Assembly: GCA_019914995.1 (NCBI GenBank)
Contig: CM034140.1
Span: 6,670,526 to 6,734,525, forward strand
Direction of reading: 5' to 3'
From: Acanthochlamys bracteata
Lineage: Eukaryota > Streptophyta > Magnoliopsida > Pandanales > Velloziaceae
DNA: 64,000 nucleotides
Made by a program: the position numbers and the translations under genes. Shown here in pieces: positions 54,729 to 64,000 of this stretch (position 1 is its first letter; every line of letters starts with the position of its first letter). A model generated the notes under the pieces. That model saw nothing but the letters and a program-made list of their open reading frames with translations, was not told where the DNA came from and searched no databases.

Positions 54729-57480
54729 CTGATTTCTGAATGATGCTTGCCTGCTGAAGCTAGCGTTGATATGACCTCCAACAGCTTTCGTAAGAGGATT
54801 ATCCACTGCATTGATCCAAAGGTAAGGATACCTGCTACAAAGTTTCCTACATTTTATTGTTGTTGCAAGTTCATACTACAATGTCGGTTTGCATTCCTTT
54901 TTGTTTACGCTAGGCAAGTTGCGGCTCTTTTCATTTTTATGCTAGGAGTACTATTTCTTAGCTTCCTTCTGTTTGTGCTTCTCTCTTATGGAATTGTTGT
55001 TTTCTTCCCTTATCTCAGAATGCAATGTTCAAAACTAAGGAAAACTATTTTCTTCCACATTTTTGGAATTGCTCCTTTGCAAGAGACTCCTGGCTGGAAC
55101 ATTGTAAGGCTAGAAATAAGTATACCTAACTGACTAGTCGGGTAATTGTCCTTGGTGGAGATTGTAGGAACCTAAAGACACATTCATCTCCAGCTCAACG
55201 TTCCCTGTTCAATGCCCTATGTCTTCAGCAGCTTGCGCGTCTTCTCCTATTATTCATCAGCTCCCTTGTGCTCTCTGCTTGCCAAGCTCCCTTTCATGTG
55301 GTTTCCACTCCAACCTTCTTGTCATTACCCTTCGTTCACGAAATTAATGCAATTCTTAATTTAGTGACATTCATCATTATAAAGTTGCAAAACAGCACTT
55401 GCAACAGTTGTGGAATTTTACTAAAGAGAATATATTCATTTGGTCGTTTGTTGTTCTTGGTTCATCTGTGATGCCTTTGGTTTACAAAATGCTATTCCGT
55501 TTTAGTCCTAATGTATCAGCAGTCTAAAAATGTATCTTTTGGTTAACCCTAAGTCGGCATTTGAGCTTCCAGATTCATGTTTTCATATCCATGCTGAGTT
55601 ATGAATCCTGCAAATTGCATCATACTTAACTGTGATAAGCCAAAACATCAGAATTTGATAAGCTCGGGTTGTTTTTGAACATGACTGTTCAGCCAAAAGG
55701 GTGGAACCGCCTGATGAATTGGTTCTTCTAGTGAGAATTTGAATTATAGTTGGTGTATACGTTTGTAGAAGTTTGGGATGGAATCTGTCATTGTACATTC
55801 TTCTATAAAAGCCTCTAAAATCTGAATTGAGTGAGGTGTGACTATGCAAGGATGTTTACTTGGACATTTTAGTTGCATATAATTTTATAATGGAGGTCCA
55901 GATGTCTAACTTAATCATAGGAGCTAATACCCCCAGTCTGTATAAGGGGTCTTAAGACTTTGTAATGACCTTTTACTACTGGTTTGCCTTCCGTTAGATA
56001 ATGATTTGAGTGTCGGATTGATGGTTTGGGCTTTATGGCATTCTCCATGGTATCTCAGTTTTCATAATTGTTGTAAGTAGGTCAATTAGCTTGTTTATCA
56101 GCCTCGATACAACTTGCTTGATCCTCTGGATACCGCATATCTCAATATCCAGCATTAACAGCATCCATGTTCTGAAGAAGATTGAATTGTGTCTTATCAC
56201 GAGACTGCATCATATTAATACATTTGAAAACAAAAGGTTGTATTGACTTGGTATGGTATGCATATACATAAATTAATGTATACATAAATTAATGAATAAA
56301 AACTTTAGATGAGTTTCACATTGATAATGATCCAGGTTAAGAATTAATGGCAGTGAGATATTGCTACTTATATCTTCATTACGTACAGAGTCACCATGTA
56401 TAGAGAACAGTGTCATGTTACCACTGCTGCACCATTATTACAAATTGCTTGATTAGCGTAAGATATATAGCTAGGAAAATTTGAACAAGGTGCTGAAAGA
56501 TAAGGTGGTGAAAGGCCATTCATTACTTGAAAGGTTGGCTTACAGGGAAAGTTGGTTCATACTTGATGGTATACATTTTCTTTTGATCTCCTACGTACTC
56601 CTAAATGCATGTGGTGTAAATGAAAATGCTATGATTGATACTCTTATCTTTGGCAACTATTATTGAAGAAGAAACTTAAAGATGTGTTCTCGAAACTCCT
56701 ATGCTCACTGCTTGAGTCAATAGCATAAGACATAAGCACGAGATTAATTGATAGGTAAAGTCACTAGATCATAAAATTTCAGCAAGTATATATTATGTAA
56801 GTGAATCAACTGAAGCAATTTAAAAGTCATGCCTTTTGCATGGTTCCACTGAGCATAATAAACAAATTCCTGGTTCAGTGATAAGCAAATTCCTGGTTTT
56901 GGTTTAGGTTCAGTGTTAAGCTAGTTTTGGTTTAGGTGGCATTGATTAACTGGATTGATCAAATGAGTTCTTCTTATTTTATATAATTTAGCATTGTAGG
57001 TTCACATTGTTCAAGTTCATTCTGTAGGTCACCATGCAAGCTTTTAGATAACTAAATTGAATTGTGCTACTGGAGATTTGTTTAGTGCATTCTATGGGGC
57101 ATAAGAAATCAGTAAGAGAAAACATAGTTCCAAATCATTATCAATTAATTTTGAGGCTACATGAACTTGTCCAAGTAGAATCTTAAAGTTCTGTTTATGA
57201 TTTGAAGGACATAGGATCCTTCAAGTAAAAAGTTTGTCTATACTTTTGTTTATAAAAGAAGCAGATCTATCATATCTGTTATATTTCAATTTTAATATCA
57301 TCTTGTTATAATGTTGTAAGATGTATATCCACGATTATATCATTCAAAAATAAGAAAGAGAGAAAGTTCTATGCAGCTTTGACATCTGTTATAGACATCT
57401 CCTCCAGAGAAAAATCTTGCATAGAGGCTCTAGTTGAAGATGATGAAACTCTTCTGCTAATTGTTAATTTGCTCATGATT
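54729..57480. other. Downstream spacer, no supported gene
   Basis: It is moderately AT-rich and holds no recognised domain. The frame 54747-55133 begins just after the glycosyltransferase stop and is probably 3'-UTR. The short frames at 55268-55471, 55583-55849 and 56481-56666 show no family features. Confidence 0.45.
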
Positions 57481-57489
57481 AATAACATT

Positions 57490-58130
57490 TTTGAGGGACA
57501 AAGAATGCCGGACTAGAAGGAACACCGATGATCATCGAGGTGTTACTGAGCTAGGGGATCTTCTTGAACACACAACAATCCAATTTGAACACATTGTTTT
57601 GCTTGCTCCGCAGAAAGTTCCCTTGAAGATATCGATCAACCATTTCTTCTACTCTTCAATTTGTCCTATGCTCCCTCCCATAAATGTTGTAAATACTGTT
57701 TATGAGTTTATATGCGGACATGCATTGCTGCCAACAGAAATATTTAGTATGATAATGTGAAACTCACATAGCTCAGCAAAGTTGTGTATGCTTCTGAATC
57801 AGCAATGCTTTTGTTATTCTTTTAGACAATCTTCAAAAACAAAACTCCAAAGCTGAAGATATCACTCTTGGTTGAGTACATTCTGCTAAGAACATACTCA
57901 AAAGTGCCATATACCCGCTGTATCAGTAATGGAGTTTTACTTTTTAGTATATATATATATTGACATATGTTGATGAGTATAATATGTTGAAGTAGTGTAC
58001 TTACAAAATTCCTGGCAATTTTATTTGTTGCCGCTTGAGACTCTGCTCTAGGCTGAAAAGTCTAGCCAGACCGAAATCTGCAAATTTTCGGATTCAACTT
58101 TGCATCCAAGAGTATGTTAGCTGCGTTCAA
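57490..58130 (-). pseudogene. Receptor-like kinase fragment, decayed
   Basis: On the minus strand, from high to low coordinates, three kinase pieces appear in the right order. The first is AANILLDAKLNPKI then ADFGLARLF (about 58110-58040), the catalytic-loop end and DFG, with one extra base between them. The second is VYGTFEYVLSRMYSTKSDIF then SFGVLFLKIV (57925-57830), the P+1 loop and subdomain IX with APE/SPEY changed to FEY. The third is the C-lobe AKQCVQIGLLCVQEDPLAQ, with flanking EEMVDRYLQGNF in another frame and SSPAFFV (about 57690-57490). Frameshifts and missing N-lobe show decay. The style resembles DUF26/SRK-type receptor kinases. Confidence 0.7.
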
Positions 58131-58139
58131 GTATAACAG

Positions 58140-60430
58140 ACAACTTTGCGTTACAAGATAACTTAGAAATCCATTAAAATGAAATGGTCCCATTGGTTAA
58201 AAGTCGGAATTTGCAGAATAAGACTTCTAAATGTAGATCGAGTATAATTGACCTGTTTTCTTTAGATTAAATTTACAATGTTGCATCTCCAAAAGTGGTT
58301 TATTAGTGAAATTGGGATCTAAATGAAAGGTCTACAGAGGCGTTTGAAAATACTTATAAAATAAAAATTTTTTAAAATAAAAAATATTTTTATTTTTATT
58401 TTAAATAAATTTTATTTTTTTATTTGTAAAAAAATAAAAATATTTTATTATGTAAAATTTTATATATTTTTTAAATTTTTAAATCAATTTTTTATATATT
58501 TATAAAATATATAATTAAAAATTAGTGTTTGAAATAAGTAGTGTCAAACGGAGCCTATGTCGGACTGGTTAGGGCCGGATTTGAAGAAATCTCAACTTCT
58601 TTGGGCCTTATGTTAAAGACCAACTAGAAAAGTTGGAATTTAGCCTGTGGAAGGACTTCGACCCAATTCTATTTGTCTACTCTGTTGCCATTTTTTTATT
58701 TACATGATTTTATTGGTCACATTTTCTTATTGTTATTTCTATTTTCCAATTGAAAGCTAATACGACCACAACAGGATTATTTAGCCTTACATGTCCTTAT
58801 GAAATATCAATAATAACTCATTTATATAACAAAAACTCAAAAAATATTTTGTATAATTGTTATTATTTAATATATATTTATATATTGGACTATATTTAAA
58901 TAATATATCAACTATTTAAAGATTAACATTTTATTTCATGTATATAAATATGTCTTTTTACTATGCAGACAATATAAAACTATTAAAATGATGTTTAGAA
59001 GTGCTTAAAAGATAGAGATTTTTTAGTATGAAGTTTATTGTAAGTTTTTTGAAAAATAATTCTAATATTTTTAATAAAAAGGTAAAAATTATATAAATTA
59101 TATAATACACAATTCATCTGTATTTTTTAAAAATATGATAAAAAATTTTTATTGAATAATAAAAAATATTATGTCATAAATAATTTAGTTCTTATTTGAC
59201 ACAGCTAAGATGAGATTCTCTTACTAATTTAGCTAGTTCATTTTTTATTGGTGCTTTATAAGCACCTTACTAAATCGAGCCTAATTTATCTAACTAACAT
59301 GTTTTTATTCCGAAGATTTCTAGCTTATTTGCTACTAATTCGGAACTCTTAGCATAGTGGCTAAACACATCAATTTAAAAATCTGAAATATTATTAATAT
59401 CATGATAAGATACATAGCACTACTTTTTTCTTTTCATCAACTGATTTAAAATACTAAGACCACCAACGACATTCCGAGATTTTGAAATTGTTTAGAAGTT
59501 GTCAAAGAAGATTTGAAATATCGCTATGAATAACAAAGTCATAAGGATAGTGAGAAATACAATAGAGCTAGCATTACCGTAACATCTAGTGATATTTTAT
59601 GTGTAAATAATTTTTATGTTGATCTTTTTTTTTAATATTTAAAGTTTTTATGATATATATAATTATTATTATTTACACAGATTTTTTTAATTAAATTTTT
59701 AGAGAAGATTATGTCGAAATTTTTTTAATATTGATAAGTTATTAGTTTTATTAAGTTTTAGATCAGACTTACTGAATTAGATCGAATTTGAATCTTGTCT
59801 GAATTCGATTTAGTTCAGTACCGATTAGGATCTAATTTTTAGTCTTGACAAAATTTCTTCCACAATAATAATCTTTTCTATACGTGAAAATATAAATCGA
59901 ACTAAATATGCGAGATTGTGGCTCGATTTAAGACGGCTTGATTTATAGTCGTGCTCGGCTCAATAATAGTAATAAAATCGGACTAATTTTGGCCGATATG
60001 TAAAACCAGATTTACGAACGAATTACTATTTGTGTTGACCGATTAATTTTGATCAATCAATATTTAATTATTGATTTAGTTAGTAATGACTAGTTGATTA
60101 AATCAAATTAGTCGTTGATCAGATCAAATCAGTTTTGATTGGCGATCCTAAATTTTGTAACATTAAAAAAAAAAACAAAAATTAAAAATTAAAATTAAAA
60201 ATAGCAAGCATACAGATAAAGGCAGACTTATTACTCTTTGACCGGGCCAGATTAGGCTTTTTTTTTTTTTTTTCATCTCTATCTTCTCCACTTTCAAGCA
60301 TGGAGAGTCAGAGACTGTCACTAACTAACATAAATAAACTCATCAAAACTCAGCATTAACAAAGAACACGAGACAAAAAAAAAATTCAGAAAAAAAACTA
60401 TACACTAAAACACTAAAACAAGCACAAAGA
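58140..60430. other. Spacer, no gene
   Basis: It contains a family A repeat at 58338-58553 and AT-rich sequence to 59160. A stretch at 59760-60130 is rich in gatcaaat/gatttagttcag motifs, as found in several plant short elements. No coding frame is supported. Confidence 0.5.
58338..58553. repeat. AT-rich MITE-like repeat, family A
   Basis: It opens GGCGTTTGAAAATACTT and closes AAGTAGTGTCAAACGGAGCC, an imperfect inverted pair around an A/T-only core. Confidence 0.55.
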
Positions 60431-60437
60431 TAAAATT

Positions 60438-60839
60438 TCAAGAATATGTTGCTGGTTCTGGGCTGAAACTAAAACCAGGCTGGGCTGAAGATTGGGTCGG
60501 GCCATGCACAAACCATACCGGACTCGGGGGACTTACCACCGGCGGCACGGCAGCAGCCGTGGCTGCAGGAAAATTATTAGGATTAGCAGCAGTTGCCGGA
60601 ATGCTACTCCCTGTACTACCAGAAGGAACAGTAGTGATTGGATTATACGGAGACGTCGGAACAGTACTTCCCGGTACCGGTTCCGGCATTGTTTCGCATG
60701 CAACGTCTTCACAGCTACGAGCTTTCTGCGCTCCGGCTCGTTTTACGGCGACGCTTAGTCCGGCTACGACTCCGACGACTACGACGATCGCGATTATTGT
60801 TAAGAAAATCTTTGTTGCTTGCCCTACGTAGCACAACAT
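60438..60839 (-). CDS. Small single-pass membrane protein with Pro/Thr-rich tail
   Basis: This is an intact intronless frame of 133 codons. A short basic-neutral N-terminus (MLCYVGQATK) precedes one strong membrane segment (about residues 11-32, IFLTIIAIVVVVGVVAGLSV). A basic stretch KRAGAQKAR and a Cys pair CEDVAC follow, then a long Pro/Ser/Thr/Ala-rich tail. The composition is much less AT-rich than the flanks, and third positions look coding. I recognise no family. It could be a signal-anchored wall or arabinogalactan-like protein, but the glycomodule pattern is weak. A CT-rich leader lies upstream (60850-60940). Confidence 0.65.
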   Translation of the reverse strand: MLCYVGQATKIFLTIIAIVVVVGVVAGLSVAVKRAGAQKARSCEDVACETMPEPVPGSTVPTSPYNPITTVPSGSTGSSIPATAANPNNFPAATAAAVPPVVSPPSPVWFVHGPTQSSAQPGFSFSPEPATYS

Positions 60840-60959
60840 CTTCTAAATTCTTCTATCTCACTTGTGTTATCTTTTTTTGTGTTTGTTTTGAAGAGAAGAG
60901 AAAGAGTTTGGAGAATGAACTGGAAGTTGTATGTGTGTTAGTTAGGTGTTAATGATTTG

Positions 60960-62260
60960 TTATTTAGTTAACATTACAAAAATTCGGCATGAAATTAAAG
61001 TTGTCGTTGTTTCGATTGATTTTGTTTTTCTTTGTGCTGTGGAGCTCACGTGATAAAGAGACAAATTGGAATAAAGCAAATGTCATGTGATTACCGTAAA
61101 GTTATTTTTATACCCTTTAACGAATAGGTATAGTAAGAGGAGAAATGATGAAATATTTGGTAATAATCATGGGTATATTAGGAAATTACAAGTAGATTGT
61201 CCGATGTTAGTGTTGTGTTGGTGCTGGTTATTTTACTTTGGTTTTGGTGCTTTAACTTTTTCTGTTCTTGTATTTGTTGTTACACTTTCTTTTAATTTTT
61301 TATTGCTCTGTTTTTTTTTCTTTGTTATAATTTTTAAGATCTTATTACATTTATATAAAAAAGTTTTTTTATTTAAAACTTGTTTCAAATATATCCAACA
61401 ATTTTTCTTTTTAAATTTTAAATTCGATCGGTTCATGTATTGTAATTATCATTCTAAATTTAATTTTTAATTTTATATTAAACTCTATTTTTATTAAAAT
61501 TTAATTTTATTTGTTTCAAATTCACTTTAAATTTTCTTTCTTCTGAGCTCTACTTTTCAACGAATTCCACCTTCATAAAATTCAGTTTCGTAAAATTCAA
61601 ATACGTGCATTTAAAACACATATTTACATGTTATTTCTCTACTAAATTATAGTATGTTTTAATTGACTGAAGATAAATGTAGTAAAATTTCTGTGAAACT
61701 GAATTCAATGAGAAGTCTAATACAGATGAGATCTAGACCTTCAGGTAAACTGAAATACGAAAATGAAATCCGAATTCAAAATCTAATAAAAAAGGTAAAT
61801 AATACAACTAAAATACACGGCAGATATGTTTTCACAAAAATATAATATCTTTTAAATTTATTTGAGTACTATTTGCACAAAACCAGCTACACAGTAAAAA
61901 AAATTTCATGCTCAATTTGAACGAATTGTGATAAGTTTATTTAGAATGCAACAATTTCAACATTTCCATAAGTTTGCTAATCACGACACAGACAAAGAAC
62001 ATTAAAGGCAGCAAAATTTACAGATTTTGACAATTACATGCCAAATTAGACAAGGAGATAATTTTTCACGTACTTTGCAACTAAATTTTCCTGGAAGTTG
62101 GTATCCCCACATTGCAGAAAATTTACCAGTGCCATAACTAACATCTGTTAAAATCCAAGAACAAAGAGACGCACGCTATATCTGAGTACAGTTTAGAACT
62201 AAATTTGCCATCTTATGTTCTGCAGCAGCAAAGCATGCAATGCACTCAAAGCGTACGACC
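60960..62260. other. Spacer, no supported gene
   Basis: Frames at 61087-61470 and 61663-61845 are low-complexity, Phe- or Lys-rich translations of AT-rich DNA. A family C-like stretch lies at about 61600-61850. Confidence 0.5.
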
Positions 62261-62270
62261 GACTAGGTGA

Positions 62271-63554
62271 TTACTCATTATTATTCGTGCCAGATGAACG
62301 ATGCGACTGTGCAAAATTGTCGATCCTCTTCCTGACCTCTTCCGGATTGGCTCCGACCAGCCTCTCGACCACATTCCCGTCTTTCATTAGTATGAATGTC
62401 GGCATAGCCATCACTTCCATCTTTGAAGCAACTTCCTGCAACGAACCCAAAAAATATATATGCATTAGTTTGAATGCTATGAGAAAAATGTAGACGGACA
62501 ACAAGATGCTATCAGTTTACAAAAAATAGAACAGCTGTCGGTGCACGCAAAGCCTTGTTTCATATTAATACATGTCATGTTAATGAAAACCTATATATGT
62601 GGACCACTGTCAATTGTATAAGGGCAATAATGCATTGGATTCCAACAGGACATTCAAAAGAATCGATACTTTTGGTGAGAACTGGCCAATCAGATCTTCA
62701 AGTTTAGATCACACTTCAAGTTGGCCAATCAGATCTTCCAATCACTTAAATGGGCCAGTCCTACCATAGGTAGGTCAAGTAATCTACAGATCATGATCTC
62801 CGTTGAATTAATAACACGTAATGGCCACTCTGAGCAAAACTTGTAAGTAGAGATAAAGAGCGCGATGATTAAATAAGCATAAAGAACCTCATCAGATGTG
62901 AGGGGTTAGCAGAAAACTAGACATGACGCACAATTCCCTTAAGTTTGGTTTAACCAATTTCATAACAATGACAATAATGGATTCTTTAATTGCAGCTGAG
63001 GTTTCTTATCGCACATGCATGTTTTTGTTTCTGTAGGCAAGAAAGAGATCACGCTCGAACATCATATCTCAAATCTTGTATAATTGAGCCAACAGATTCA
63101 AGCTAAAATATTCTAGGTCAACTACTTGGCATGCAGAATGAATACAATATTTCAACCAAATTAATCCACGCACCTAATAATGTCTAAGAGGTTTTGTGAA
63201 TATTTAAAAGGAGTAGATTGCTTGTTCTCATAGGTTGTTCTAGCACTAGAAGCAACTTTATATGATTAATTTCATAAAGAGTTTGCATCAAGAATTTTAT
63301 ATATGCAAAAGAATGCACAAGCAATTTATTCTGACACTAATGTCCAAGAACTGTGATACAAATTACCCAAACTGTAGTCATCAAAAGCAGGTAATAATGT
63401 CGACATGTAAAGTCCGGACAGTAGTTCTTACCTTGACATCGTCTACGTCAAGCATGAGGAACAAAATATCCTGATAGTTCATAGCCATTTCTTCAACAAA
63501 GGGATTCATGGCCAACGATGGGACACACCATGAAGCAGTGAAGTGAATAAATAC
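62271..63554 (-). CDS. CXXS1-like monocysteinic thioredoxin, 3' two exons
   Basis: Exon 63432-63554 encodes VFIHFTASWCVPSLAMNPF then VEEMAMNYQDILFLMLDV. Exon 62271-62435 encodes EVASKMEVMAMPTFILMKDG then NVVERLVGANPEEVRKRIDN and ends GTNNNE. The thioredoxin active site WCGPC is replaced by WCVPS, so only the first, nucleophilic Cys remains. This is the hallmark of plant CXXS1, which has disulfide isomerase rather than reductase activity. The cis-Pro motif MPTF is intact. Both junctions are GT-AG at phase 0. Exon 1, expected to encode about 25-30 residues, is not found in 63555-64000 and must lie beyond the right edge. Confidence 0.88.
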
Positions 63555-64000
63555 CTGCAATCAGATGCAACGATGACATGTGGACATATCAGAAATAATA
63601 AATTTGTTCAATTTAGCTTCTAGAATTCGTTGAAGAAATATGGAATCTTTTAGGGTGTCATCTTCTATTATAATCTGTTTTCTTCTGTCTTGTACCACTT
63701 TCTTCCAATCGATTCAAAAAATTTATCCTGGGACTTTGTTAATGAGGATAGGGGCAAGAAAAAAGGCCTTCATAATTTGAAGAAGAAGATATGACAAGCT
63801 ACCAAAAATGTACAGTGGATTGATTTAGGAAAAGACGAGGTATTTAGTTATGAAAATATAACCAACCAAAAACCAGCTCAAACTTCAGGGAAGGGTAACA
63901 ATAGTTGGCGTAGACCCCTATTTGTAATCGTTTTTTCTTTTATTGTGGCTCATAAGCCTCTGATTGAAATTCTTCGCTTCTCTCTTGCAGAGAAGAAGAA

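Overview
The window is AT-rich eudicot nuclear DNA. Genes carry GT-AG introns, the proteins are plant-specific (ABI3, ATXR2, a CXXS-type thioredoxin, DELLA-like GRAS, DUF604 glycosyltransferase), and long AT-rich spacers are filled with LTR and MITE-like repeats. The species cannot be named from the sequence alone.

Left part (1-31.6 kb): an accessory, repeat-built region with almost no complete genes. A block of about 1 kb containing the first exon of a CCCH zinc-finger gene is present four times, at about 2.1-3.1 kb, 3.2-11.3 kb, 16.4-17.5 kb and a partial copy at 29.5-29.7 kb. The second copy is split by a TG...CA element of 6,974 bp with a 5-bp target duplication. That element looks like a 3.48-kb solo LTR, and a complete non-autonomous LTR retrotransposon (4788-8273) is nested in it with its own 5-bp target duplication. 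The inner element has no recognisable gag-pol. It carries a Q/Y-rich reading frame and an intronless fragment of a host RRM splicing-factor-type gene. Two paralogous small two-helix membrane protein genes (14266-14613 and 28616-28969) belong to the same segmental duplication. A hAT-like element (18030-18787) sits in one duplicate only. Several 5' gene pieces also lie here: a (6-4) photolyase (UVR3) with a frameshift and no 3' end, the N-terminal half of a DELLA-like GRAS protein, exon 1 of a VPS13/chorein gene, and a broken P-type cyclin.

Middle (32.1-46.6 kb): two intact minus-strand regulatory genes. ATXR2-like SET-domain methyltransferase has 15 exons that join in frame to 498 codons. ABI3-like B3 transcription factor has 5 exons and 684 codons. 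The ABI3 start is preceded by a long spacer with a CATGCA (RY) motif.

Right part (46.6-64 kb): MITE-rich spacer, an intact plus-strand DUF604/GT31-like glycosyltransferase (3 exons, 502 codons), a decayed receptor-kinase fragment, a small single-pass membrane protein, and the 3' two exons of a CXXS1-like monocysteinic thioredoxin whose first exon lies beyond the window. No operon-like linkage exists. The neighbours are independent genes, and the shared theme of the left part is duplication, element insertion and loss of gene 3' halves. All exon models were read by eye and tested only by reading-frame continuity and remembered family sequence.
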